Source: Hyphomicrobiales bacterium (GTDB taxonomy: Bacteria; Pseudomonadota; Alphaproteobacteria; Rhizobiales; Beijerinckiaceae). Taken from it: DNA of 37,102 bases. Made by a program: the position numbers and the translations under genes. Every line of letters starts with the position of its first letter. Positions within the stretch are counted from its first letter, which is position 1. The stretch lies in contig JAPLOV010000166.1 in assembly GCA_026400565.1 (NCBI GenBank), forward strand, positions 1 to 37,102. The letters are read 5' to 3'. The notes beneath the pieces were generated by a model. The model was not told the origin of the DNA, did not search any database, and saw only the letters and a list, made by a program, of their open reading frames with translations. Positions 20,461 through 29,110 of the stretch are shown here, in pieces.

Positions 20461-21413
20461 GTGGCGGCGTGGGCAGCGTCGAGGGGCGGCAAGGCGCGCT
20501 TGATGTCGGCCCGTCGTCCTTCGAGCCAGACCGGCAGGCGCAGATCGCTGCCGAGGGTCTCGATGGTTTCGTCGGTCACGAAACCGGGCGCATCGGTTGC
20601 GATCTCGAAGATCACGCCGGATGGCTCACGGAAGTAGACAGAGCGGAAATAGCAGCGGTCCATCTGCTCCGTGGTCTGGATTCCGAGTTTGTCGGAGAGC
20701 GCCGCCGACATGGCGGCCTGTGTCTCGTCGCTGGCTGCGCGGAAGGCGACATGATGCACCGAGCCAGCGCCCATCCGGCCCGGCAGACCATCGCTGACGA
20801 TCCTGAGATCGACGGCGCCGCCCATGACAGGGGCGGTGGCCTCCGTGCCGACCTGATGGCGCACGACATTGCCTTCCCGGGCAGCCTCGCGGAAGCCGAG
20901 CGCACCGGTGAGGACGGCGGCACTGCGATCGCTGCTGGCAACCCACAAGGTCACGCTGCGGATGCCGCGGATGGCATGTTCCGTGCCGACGCCATCGCCA
21001 GTCCAGCCCGGCAAAGCGTCGGCCTCGGCCAGCGCCACCAGTGCGAGGCGGGTGCCATCGCGGTCCTGGAAGGACAGGACGGTCTCACCGAAGCGCTTTT
21101 CCGGCGGACTGAACGGCACGGACAGGGCGATGAAGCGCTCCGTCCAGAAGCCGAGACTGGCCTTCGGCACGGCGAACACCGTCTCGCCGACCTGGCCGAC
21201 ACCGACGCGGCCGGGCGCGGCCTGGTCATGGGGGAAGAATGTCAGGATCGAGCCGGGACTGCCCTGATGGTCGCCGAAATACAGATGATGGGTGCCCGGG
21301 TCATCGAAATTGACCGTCTGCTTGATGAGGCGCAGCCCGAGGACATCGCGGTAGAAGGCGAGATTGCCCGCCGCGCTGCCGGCAATGGCGGTGACATGGT
21401 GAAGGCCAGACAT
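20457..21413 (-). CDS. VOC-family ring-cleaving dioxygenase / glyoxalase-like protein (MhqO-like)
   Basis: MSGLHHVTAIAGSAAGNLAFYRDVLGLRLIKQTVNFDDPGTHHLYFGD...; second VOC half GSVHHVAFRA...FREPSGVIFEIATD; ATG at 21413 with GGAG upstream. Confidence 0.9.
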   Translation of the reverse strand: MSGLHHVTAIAGSAAGNLAFYRDVLGLRLIKQTVNFDDPGTHHLYFGDHQGSPGSILTFFPHDQAAPGRVGVGQVGETVFAVPKASLGFWTERFIALSVPFSPPEKRFGETVLSFQDRDGTRLALVALAEADALPGWTGDGVGTEHAIRGIRSVTLWVASSDRSAAVLTGALGFREAAREGNVVRHQVGTEATAPVMGGAVDLRIVSDGLPGRMGAGSVHHVAFRAASDETQAAMSAALSDKLGIQTTEQMDRCYFRSVYFREPSGVIFEIATDAPGFVTDETIETLGSDLRLPVWLEGRRADIKRALPPLDAAHAAT

Positions 21414-21494
21414 TGGAAACTCCATTGTGAGGGTGCGGCGCAATCGCCTCTGCTGGACCCAAGATGGTGCAATTTTGCCAAATGGAAAAGGTTA

Positions 21495-21521
21495 GCAAGA
21501 CTTTGCTTGCGTCGGCGCAAG
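21495..21521. promoter_or_regulatory. Putative operator: GCAAG-N6-CTTGC-N6-GCAAG upstream of the VOC gene
   Basis: GCAAG 21495-21499, CTTGC 21506-21510, GCAAG 21517-21521; two overlapping 16-bp palindromes. Confidence 0.4.
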
Positions 21522-21689
21522 GTTTAATATCCGTGAATATCACAAAGACGAAACCATGTCTGATCACAAGCATTTAAGGTGAATAAAATTTCCGATTTGC
21601 GGATTAACCACTTAACCACCCCGGCACGACAATGTCCGTTTCATAAACAGGGACAAGCAGCAAAACAAACCGCTGCAAGGGGCCAAGCA

Positions 21690-22133
21690 ATGATCTGCAG
21701 TGAACTTCGTGATTTAGTCGACCATGTTCTGGAGCGACGCGAGATCTGTGACGCGGATGTCAACAAACTGGCGCGGGATATTCTGCCGGACGGTGCCGGC
21801 TCCCAGGATGTGATCGACGTGCTGGTGGCCCTTGACCGTGCCCTGACCACGCCGAACGGCAACTGGGCGGCGTTTCTTGTGGCTACCGTCGTCGATTTCG
21901 TGGTCTGGACCAGCCGGCCGACCGGTGTCGTCAACCGGGATCTGGCGCAATGGCTGATGGCCAGCCTGACTGTTGGCGAGGGCCCGACCAGCAACGCCAT
22001 GCGCATTGCTTTCGAGGTGGTGCGCGAAGCTGAGCGCTGTGACGAGGAACTGATCTCGTTCGCGATGCGCAAGGCCAGCGTTCCGGCCCGGCAAGACCTG
22101 TCACGCTGCGACAAGGCACTGCTGATCGCCTGA
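21690..22133 (+). CDS. Conserved uncharacterised alphaproteobacterial-type protein
   Basis: MICSELRDLVDHVLERREICDADVNKLARDILPDG...WAAFLVATVVDFVVWTSRPTGVVNRDLAQWLMASL...; internal ATG of a longer track ORF; coding-like composition. Confidence 0.75.
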   Translation: MICSELRDLVDHVLERREICDADVNKLARDILPDGAGSQDVIDVLVALDRALTTPNGNWAAFLVATVVDFVVWTSRPTGVVNRDLAQWLMASLTVGEGPTSNAMRIAFEVVREAERCDEELISFAMRKASVPARQDLSRCDKALLIA

Positions 22134-22281
22134 CAAACCGACATCGGCGAGCTGGCGCCGTCCGTGCAGCAATGCGCGGGCGGCACTGTGCGTTCCGCGC
22201 CCTTTGACCAAGTGGACGCAGGAGCGAACCTGTCCTAAACCGCCCTCAGAACGCACTGACGTCAACCGGGGCCAAACGCGC

Positions 22282-24285
22282 ATGTTCTCGAAAATCCTGA
22301 TCGCCAATCGCGGCGAGATCGCCTGCCGTGTCATCAGGACGGCGCGGCGCATGGGGATCAAGACCGTGGCGGTCTATTCGGACGCGGACCGGGACGCGCT
22401 GCATGCCGCGATGGCCGACGAGGCCGTGTGGATCGGCCCAGCGCCAGCCGCACAATCGTATCTGCTGATCGAGCGCATCATCTCGGCGTGCAAACAGACC
22501 GGCGCCGAGGCGGTGCATCCCGGTTATGGCTTCCTGTCAGAGCGCGAGGCCTTCGCACAGGCGCTCAAGGACAACGGCATCGTCTTCATCGGGCCGAACC
22601 CCCATGCCATTGCTGCAATGGGCGACAAGATCGAGAGCAAGAAGGCGGCTGCCGCGGCGGGCGTATCCACCGTGCCGGGCTACCTTGGCGTGATCCATGA
22701 TGCCCAGCATGCCATGACGATTGCCCAGGAGATCGGCTATCCTGTGATGCTGAAGGCCAGCGCGGGTGGTGGCGGCAAGGGCATGCGCATCGCGTGGTCG
22801 GCGTCGGAGGTCCAGGAAGGTTTCGACCGTTCAAAATCCGAGGCTGCGTCATCGTTCGGCGATGACCGGATGTTCGTCGAGAAGTTCATCGTCAATCCGC
22901 GCCATATCGAAATTCAGGTGCTCGGCGACAAGCACGGCAACGTTATCTATCTCGGCGAGCGCGAATGCTCGGTGCAGCGCCGCAACCAGAAAGTCATCGA
23001 GGAAGCGCCTTCGCCGCTGCTCGATGAGGCCACCCGCCGCAAGATGGGCGAGCAGGCGGTCGCGCTCGCCAAGGCCGTCAACTACGATTCTGCCGGTACC
23101 GTGGAGTTCGTGGCAGGGCAGGACCGTTCGTTCTTCTTCCTCGAAATGAACACGCGGCTCCAGGTCGAGCATCCGGTGACCGAGATGATCACGGGCGTCG
23201 ATCTGGTCGAAGAGATGATCCGCGTTGCCGCTGGCGAAAAGCTGCGGCTGGCGCAAGCCGATGTCCGGCTCGATGGCTGGGCGGTGGAGAGCCGGATCTA
23301 TGCCGAGGACCCGACCCGCAATTTCCTGCCATCAACGGGCCGGCTGGTGACCTACCGGCCTCCGGCTGAGGGACCTGACGGAGCAGCCACCGTGCGCAAT
23401 GACACCGGCGTCTTCGAGGGCGGGGAGATCTCGATCTTCTATGATCCGATGATTGCCAAGCTGGTGACGCATGCGCCGACCCGGATCGAGGCGATCGAGG
23501 CCCAGGCGCGGGCGCTGGATGCCTTCGCCATCGAGGGCATCCGCCACAACATCCCGTTTCTGGCGACGATGATGGCGCAGGAGCGCTGGCGTTCGGCCCG
23601 CCTGTCGACCGGCTACATCACGGAGGAGTTTCCGGAGGGCTTTGCGCTAACCGCGCCGCGCGGTGCGCTGGCCCGGCGCATTGCGCTGGTGGCCTTCGCC
23701 ATCGACCACGTCCAGAACCTGCGCAAGCGCGCGATCTCCGACCAGATGGAGGGCTGGCGCACGGTCACCTTCGAGGCCGAGCGCGTCGTGATGCTGGGGG
23801 ATGCGGTGTTCGGGGGCGCCGTGTCGGGCGCGCTCAATGCGGTGAGCGTGAGCTTCGATGACGGCACCGAGGCCGAGGTCGTGTCCGATTGGCGGCCAGG
23901 CCAACCGGTCTGGCGCGGGCTGGTGGATGGCGAGCGGATCGCGGTGCAGGTCCGCCCGATCCAGAATGGCGTGACGCTGGCCCATGCCGGCACGCATGCC
24001 GCCGCGCGGGTCTACACACGCCGTGAAGCTGAACTGGCGGCGATGATGCCGGCCAAGGTAGCGGCAGACACCTCAAAAGTGCTGCTGTGCCCGATGCCGG
24101 GGTTGGTCAAGGCGATTTCCGTCAGTGCAGGGCAGGAGATCAAGGCTGGCGAGCAGCTCTGCATCGTCGAGGCCATGAAGATGGAAAACGTGCTGCGCGC
24201 CGAGCGTGACGGTACGGTTGCCAAGATCAACGCCCGCGAGGGCGACAGCCTCGCGGTCGATGCGGTGATCATGGAGTTTGCCTGA
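22282..24285 (+). CDS. pccA: Acetyl/propionyl-CoA carboxylase biotin-carboxylase (alpha) subunit with biotinyl domain
   Basis: MFSKILIANRGEIACRVIRTARRMG...; HPGYGFLSE; GGGGKGMR; C-terminal biotinyl site EAMKMENVL. Confidence 0.93.
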   Translation: MFSKILIANRGEIACRVIRTARRMGIKTVAVYSDADRDALHAAMADEAVWIGPAPAAQSYLLIERIISACKQTGAEAVHPGYGFLSEREAFAQALKDNGIVFIGPNPHAIAAMGDKIESKKAAAAAGVSTVPGYLGVIHDAQHAMTIAQEIGYPVMLKASAGGGGKGMRIAWSASEVQEGFDRSKSEAASSFGDDRMFVEKFIVNPRHIEIQVLGDKHGNVIYLGERECSVQRRNQKVIEEAPSPLLDEATRRKMGEQAVALAKAVNYDSAGTVEFVAGQDRSFFFLEMNTRLQVEHPVTEMITGVDLVEEMIRVAAGEKLRLAQADVRLDGWAVESRIYAEDPTRNFLPSTGRLVTYRPPAEGPDGAATVRNDTGVFEGGEISIFYDPMIAKLVTHAPTRIEAIEAQARALDAFAIEGIRHNIPFLATMMAQERWRSARLSTGYITEEFPEGFALTAPRGALARRIALVAFAIDHVQNLRKRAISDQMEGWRTVTFEAERVVMLGDAVFGGAVSGALNAVSVSFDDGTEAEVVSDWRPGQPVWRGLVDGERIAVQVRPIQNGVTLAHAGTHAAARVYTRREAELAAMMPAKVAADTSKVLLCPMPGLVKAISVSAGQEIKAGEQLCIVEAMKMENVLRAERDGTVAKINAREGDSLAVDAVIMEFA

Positions 24286-25016
24286 TGGCCATCTCGGCGG
24301 GGCTGCCCGAGGCCCTGGTGGCCGGCTACCAAGCCTTCGTCGGCGGTCGCTTGCCTGAGGAGCAGCAGCGGCTGTCCGATCTGGCGCTGACAGGCCAGTC
24401 GCCGAAGATCATGCTGATTGGCTGCTGCGACAGCCGCGTGCCGCCGGAGGTGATCTTCAACGCCCGGCCGGGAGAGCTGTTCGTGGTCCGGAACGTGGCC
24501 AATCTGGTGCCGCCCTACAAGCCCGATGGCGAATTGCACGGCACCAGTGCGGCGCTCGAATACGCCGTTCAGGCGCTGAAGGTGGAGCATATCGTCGTGA
24601 TGGGCCACGGTCGCTGCGGCGGTGTGCGCGCCTTTGCCGAACGGGACCGCAAGGCCCTGTCGCCGGGTGATTTCGTGGGGCGCTGGATGTCGCTGCTGGA
24701 GCCTGCCGCTGGCGCTGTTCTCGCCGCAGACCAGCGCGATCCGGACCGCTTCGCGGCGCTGCTGGAGGTGGCTTCGCTGAAGCAGAGCCTTGCCAACCTG
24801 CGCACCTTCCCTTGCGTCAGCATTCTTGAAAGCCGCATGCGGCTGCACCTGCACGCGGCGCATTTCGATGTTCGCACCGGATCACTCGCCTGGTTGCGCG
24901 AGGATGAGGGCGCGCTGGTGCCGGTCTCGGATATCCTGCCAGCGCGTTTGCCGCTGGTTTGCGAGGGTGGTGAATGGCTGCCTGTGGAGGCCAGCCCTGC
25001 ACGGCAGGCAGGCTAG
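24285..25016 (+). CDS. Beta-class carbonic anhydrase
   Basis: GCCDSRVPPEVIFNARPGELFVVRNVANLVPPY; VMGHGRCGGVRAF zinc ligands; ATG overlaps pccA stop (TGATG). Confidence 0.95.
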   Translation: MAISAGLPEALVAGYQAFVGGRLPEEQQRLSDLALTGQSPKIMLIGCCDSRVPPEVIFNARPGELFVVRNVANLVPPYKPDGELHGTSAALEYAVQALKVEHIVVMGHGRCGGVRAFAERDRKALSPGDFVGRWMSLLEPAAGAVLAADQRDPDRFAALLEVASLKQSLANLRTFPCVSILESRMRLHLHAAHFDVRTGSLAWLREDEGALVPVSDILPARLPLVCEGGEWLPVEASPARQAG

Positions 25017-25020
25017 GCCG

Positions 25021-25590
25021 ATGCCTCTTTACTTCTCGTATGGGGCCAATATGGACCGGGATGCGATGGCGGTGCGCTGCCCGCTGTCGCGACCTCTGGG
25101 CACGGCGCGTCTGCCGCGGCACCGCTTCATCATTACTCGCGATGGTTATGCCTCGGTGGTGCGCGATCCGCGCCTGACCGTGCACGGCGTGATCTGGGAT
25201 CTGGCGATGAGCGAGGTGAGGGTGCTCGACAAGTTCGAGGATGTCGACCGGGGCCTCTACGCCAAGATCACGCAGGCGGTGATCACTGGGGCTGGTCCGC
25301 GCCGGGCGCTGGTCTATGTCGGCGTCAATGCCGAGCCGGGGCAGCCAAAGCCAGGATATCTCGAAGCGGTTCTGGCCAGCGCCGAAAGCTGGAATCTGCC
25401 CGTGGCTTACCGGCAGGAGATCGCACGATACATGCGCTCCGGGGCGCCGCAAAAGCTGGCCATGCCTGCGCCTCCAGTCGCCACGTCGGATGGTGCGCGC
25501 CATGGGGCAGGGCCGGTGCCTGGTGTGCAGACGCGCGGCGAGGCGCCTGTGCCGACGGTGGGGGCCGTGCGCCGGCGTCCGCTCGGTTGA
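25021..25590 (+). CDS. Gamma-glutamylcyclotransferase-like (AIG2/GGCT fold) protein
   Basis: MPLYFSYGANMDRDAM...; internal ATG of track ORF 24790-25590; low-complexity C-terminus. Confidence 0.85.
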   Translation: MPLYFSYGANMDRDAMAVRCPLSRPLGTARLPRHRFIITRDGYASVVRDPRLTVHGVIWDLAMSEVRVLDKFEDVDRGLYAKITQAVITGAGPRRALVYVGVNAEPGQPKPGYLEAVLASAESWNLPVAYRQEIARYMRSGAPQKLAMPAPPVATSDGARHGAGPVPGVQTRGEAPVPTVGAVRRRPLG

Positions 25591-25599
25591 AAGCTGCGC

Positions 25600-25779
25600 T
25601 CAGCCGGTGACGAAGCGGGCGAGCAGGCGCACCAGCGCGGTAATCGCGAAGGCCACGATGATGAAGGTCAGCACCCGGTGGCGGCTGGTCTTGTCGGGAA
25701 GATAGGGCGCGAGTTGCCGCAGGATGGCCTTGCGGAACAGCCAGAGGCCAAGCGCCGTGCCTGTCAGGAACCATGTCAC
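25600..25779 (-). CDS. Small (59 aa) predicted membrane protein, absent from the ORF track
   Basis: Minus strand GTG start: VTWFLTGTALGLWLFRKAILRQLAPYLPDKTSRHRVLTFIIVAFAITALVRLLARFVTG-stop; two hydrophobic segments. Confidence 0.5.
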   Translation of the reverse strand: MTWFLTGTALGLWLFRKAILRQLAPYLPDKTSRHRVLTFIIVAFAITALVRLLARFVTG

Positions 25780-25803
25780 GGGCTGCGTCTGTCCATCAGG
25801 CCG

Positions 25804-26211
25804 TCAAGCGCGGGGAGCCGCGGGATCAACCGGTGCGCCGGCAGCCTTCCATGCGCCGAAGCCGCCGGCGATATGGGCCACGGGTTTCAGGCCCATCTCC
25901 TTCGCCGTGCAGGCGGCCAGCGCCGAGCGCCATCCGCCCGCACAGAAGAACACGAAGGTCTTGTCCTGCTGGAAAACCGGCTTGGCATAGGGGCTTTCAG
26001 GGTCAATCCAGAATTCGAGCATGCCGCGCGGGCAATGAAAGGCCCCCGGCATGCAGCCTTCCCGTTCAAGCTCGCGTGGGTCACGCAAGTCGACGAACAC
26101 GACATCGTTCTTGCCGAGCATGGCCGAGGCCTGGGCGACATCCAGCGTCGTGATCCGGGCCTCCGCCTCGGCCAGAAGGGCCTTGTAGCCTTTGGTGATG
26201 GTCTGGGGCAT
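25804..26211 (-). CDS. Rhodanese-like domain protein
   Basis: MPQTITKGYKALLAEAEARITTLDVAQ...VVFVDLRDPRELEREG; catalytic-loop Cys FFCAGGWRSA. Confidence 0.92.
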   Translation of the reverse strand: MPQTITKGYKALLAEAEARITTLDVAQASAMLGKNDVVFVDLRDPRELEREGCMPGAFHCPRGMLEFWIDPESPYAKPVFQQDKTFVFFCAGGWRSALAACTAKEMGLKPVAHIAGGFGAWKAAGAPVDPAAPRA

Positions 26212-26292
26212 TGTCCGGTCCTCGCCTGCCGGTGGACACTGCCGCGTTGGCGTGGCCCGGTCAACGGGCCGAAGATAGGGAGTTCCACGATC

Positions 26293-26348
26293 GCCCTTCG
26301 GGCTGCTTGAGGGAAGCATTTCCGCTATAGCCCTTCGGGCTGCTTGAG
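26293..26348. repeat. Direct repeat pair of 19 nt (GCCCTTCGGGCTGCTTGAG), REP-like
   Basis: Identical copies at 26293-26311 and 26330-26348, each with a GCCC-TT-CGGGC palindromic core. Confidence 0.7.
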
Positions 26349-26406
26349 CGGGAAGGTTGCCGGGCCGCCTGTTTGCAGGCCATGCTGGCGGGCAGGAGGA
26401 TGGACG

Positions 26407-27102
26407 GTGCATGGATTCGGTGTCTGGGATATGGTGGCGCTGATCGGCTTCGTGGCGGCATGGCTGGGTTATCATGTGGCGGTCGAGCGGGGGCCCCATG
26501 CGGCGAGGAGCCTCAATGCCCGCATGAACGAAAGGCGTCGGCGCTGGTTCGAACAGGCCCTGGCGCGGGACAATCGCATCATCGATACGCAGGTCATGAA
26601 CGGCTTGCAGAACGGAACGGCGTTCTTTGCCTCGACCTCGCTGATCGCGGTTGGCGGGGCGGTGACGCTGCTCGGCGCAACCGACCAGATCATGCAGGTT
26701 CGGTCCGACTTCCCGCTTTCGGGCATCGCCACGCGCCTGGGCTTCGAGGTCAAGGTTGTGGGCCTCGCGGTGATTTTCGCCTACGCCTTCTTCAAGTTTG
26801 CGTGGAGCTACCGGCTGTTCAACTACAGCGCCATCCTGCTCGGAGCCTTGCCGGTTGCCTCGTCGCGAGACAGCCTGCAAGCACGGCAGGCGCTGGAGGA
26901 ATGCGTGGCCATGAACGTGGCGGCGGGGCGGCATTTCAACCGGGGGCAGAGGGCTTTCTTCTTTGTTCTGGCCTATCTGGGCTGGTTCATCGGGCCGCTC
27001 GCCTTGGGTGTGTTCACCATCGGGGTCATGGCTGTGATGTGGAACCGGCAGTTCGGGCGCGGTGCGGACGATGCGCTTGCGGCAAGAGGCAACGCGTCAT
27101 GA
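26407..27102 (+). CDS. DUF599-family membrane protein
   Basis: HVAVERGPHAARSLNARMNERRRRWFEQAL..NRIIDTQVMNGLQNGTAFFASTSLIAVGG; start GTG 26407 or ATG 26431. Confidence 0.85.
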   Translation: MHGFGVWDMVALIGFVAAWLGYHVAVERGPHAARSLNARMNERRRRWFEQALARDNRIIDTQVMNGLQNGTAFFASTSLIAVGGAVTLLGATDQIMQVRSDFPLSGIATRLGFEVKVVGLAVIFAYAFFKFAWSYRLFNYSAILLGALPVASSRDSLQARQALEECVAMNVAAGRHFNRGQRAFFFVLAYLGWFIGPLALGVFTIGVMAVMWNRQFGRGADDALAARGNAS

Positions 27103-27416
27103 TGGAAGCCTGCGTAACCACAGATCCTGTCGAAGAGGCGATCCTGCGTCTGGTTGCGGCGCGGGGCCATGGCAAGACGATCTGCCCGTCAGAAGCGGCG
27201 CGGGCGCTTGGCGGTCCGCATCCTGATGGCTGGGGGCCGCTGATGCAGCCCGTGCGCAAGGCAGCCGTGCGGCTGGCCCATCGCGGCCAACTCGTCATCC
27301 TGCGCAAGGGCCGGCCGGTGGACCCGGACAGCCTGAAGGGCGTGTATCGGCTGGCCTTGCCGCCGGACGAGGAAGCTGGACTCTCAGCTGTCAGCGGAGC
27401 GGACGACGACATCTGA
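27099..27416 (+). CDS. DUF3253-like small protein
   Basis: DPVEEAILRLVAARGHGKTICPSEAARALGG...WGPLMQPVRKAAVRLAHRGQLVILRKGRPVDPDSLKGVYRL; ATGA overlap with DUF599 gene. Confidence 0.75.
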   Translation: MMEACVTTDPVEEAILRLVAARGHGKTICPSEAARALGGPHPDGWGPLMQPVRKAAVRLAHRGQLVILRKGRPVDPDSLKGVYRLALPPDEEAGLSAVSGADDDI

Positions 27417-27454
27417 AGCCCAGGTTTTCAGGAAGCCTGACGCCAGCGCGAGCA

Positions 27455-28240
27455 TCAGGGCGAGGGCAGCAAGGCATCGGTGTGTCCAGCCAGCCAGGAG
27501 GCCAGCAGCCCGACCCATTCCTTGGCCATCTTGTCTGTTTCCTGAAGCCCGCGTGACAGGTCACGGTTGATGCCGAAAAAATCGCGCATGGTGCCGCTGC
27601 TGGCGAAATCGACCGGGTAGGGCACCACGGCGATTCCGGCCTTGCGGAAGATGCCGACAGAGCGGGGCATATGCCAGGCCGAGGTGACCAGCAGCCAGCG
27701 TTCGCCCGGGTTCTGGCCCAGGATCGGCTTGAGGAAAACGGCATTCTCGACGGTGTTCCGCGACCGGTCTTCCAGAATCAGCCGCTCCTGGGCGATGCCG
27801 AGCGACAGGTAGAACGCCCGCGCCGCGTCCGCCTCGGTTGGCCCGCCGGGGCCGAGCAAGGCCGCGCTCCCGCCGGTGAAGGCCAGTTTCGCCTGCGGGA
27901 GCCTGAGGGCCAGATCGGCGGAGGTGGTCATGCGGCTGGCGGCACCGTTGAAGGTGGCCTCGCCGCGGCTGAGGCCGATCGCGCCGCCCAGAACGATGAT
28001 GCCGGTGACGCCATCGAGGCTGGCGGGGCGGGCAAACCTGTCTTCCAGCGGGCGCGCCAGCATCGTGCCTGCCGGGCCGAAACCGGCAAACAGCAACCCG
28101 GCCACCGCCAGCAGCGCGAGCCCTCGGCCAAACCGGACAAAGCGCGTGAAGCCGAGCATGATGCCTGCAAGCGCGAGCAGCAGCAGCAGGTTCACCGGCG
28201 CGATCAGCGGCCAGATCAGCTTGGACAGGTAGAAGAACAT
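27455..28240 (-). CDS. YdcF/ElyC-family membrane-anchored protein (DUF218)
   Basis: N-terminal TM segments; GIIVLGGAI; NTVENAVFLKPI; WLLVTSAWHMPRSVGIFRKAG. Confidence 0.9.
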   Translation of the reverse strand: MFFYLSKLIWPLIAPVNLLLLLALAGIMLGFTRFVRFGRGLALLAVAGLLFAGFGPAGTMLARPLEDRFARPASLDGVTGIIVLGGAIGLSRGEATFNGAASRMTTSADLALRLPQAKLAFTGGSAALLGPGGPTEADAARAFYLSLGIAQERLILEDRSRNTVENAVFLKPILGQNPGERWLLVTSAWHMPRSVGIFRKAGIAVVPYPVDFASSGTMRDFFGINRDLSRGLQETDKMAKEWVGLLASWLAGHTDALLPSP

Positions 28241-28471
28241 TGAGGTCTCCGCATCACGCCGCCTGGGCCGGGCTTGTCCATGTCACGCATAGCGCACCGG
28301 TGCCGCGCAGGCATCATCCCCCGTTCTGGCAAAGCGGATTTTGCAGTGCATGCGCCAGATGCGCAGCAGCCTTGGGCCGTTGCCCCTTTCCAGGCCACGG
28401 CGGTTGCGGTAGCGCACAGGCCATGGGCCGGGCCGGTCCGCCAGAAACCACCTTGCAAAAGGACATGGGCC

Positions 28472-29095
28472 ATGACACGCACGATCTGGGGCCGGATGAA
28501 CTCCATCAATGTCCAGAAGGTGGTCTGGGCAGCCGAGGAACTCGGACTGAGCTACACCCGGCACGATGCCGGCATGGCCTTCGGGATCGTCAAGACACCC
28601 GACTATCTGGCCATGAATCCGAACGGCCTCGTGCCGGTGCTGGACGATGACGGCGTCGTGCTTTGGGAATCGAACGCCATCGTGCGCTACCTCGCGGCCC
28701 GCTATGGCGAGAGCACGCTGTGGCCGCGCGATCCGGCCATGCGCGCCCGTTCCGACATCTGGATGGACTGGCAGACCACGGCCTTCTATCCGGCCTATGC
28801 CCCGGCCTTTTCCGGGCTTGTGCGGACGGCACCGGACAAGCGCGATCCTGTGGCCATCGAGGCCTCGCGCGCCAAGACGGAGCCGCTGCTGGCCATGCTC
28901 GACCGGCATCTCGCCACACAGGACCATCTCGGCGGCGCGAGCTTCGGCATTGGCGATCTGGCGCTCGGACCGACCATCCACCGCTGGCTCAACATGCCGA
29001 TTGCGCGCGAGCCGCGCCCGAATGTCGAAGCCTGGCATCGGCGCATCATCGCACGGCCCAGCGCAGCCTGTTTCCGCGATCTTTCGATCACGTAA
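28472..29095 (+). CDS. Glutathione S-transferase family protein
   Basis: MTRTIWGRMNSINVQKVVWAAEELGLSYTRHDAG...MNPNGLVPVLDDDGVVLWESNAIVRYLAARY. Confidence 0.93.
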   Translation: MTRTIWGRMNSINVQKVVWAAEELGLSYTRHDAGMAFGIVKTPDYLAMNPNGLVPVLDDDGVVLWESNAIVRYLAARYGESTLWPRDPAMRARSDIWMDWQTTAFYPAYAPAFSGLVRTAPDKRDPVAIEASRAKTEPLLAMLDRHLATQDHLGGASFGIGDLALGPTIHRWLNMPIAREPRPNVEAWHRRIIARPSAACFRDLSIT

Positions 29096-29110
29096 GGCCG
29101 AGACCGCCGA

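Noticed and set aside
20283-21527. 414-aa plus-strand ORF over the VOC gene
   Set aside because: The minus strand encodes an intact, recognisable VOC protein; the plus-strand translation has no domain.
26212-26934. N-terminal extension of the rhodanese ORF to 376 aa
   Set aside because: The extension is antisense to the DUF599 gene and intergenic DNA; the rhodanese has a good start at 26211.
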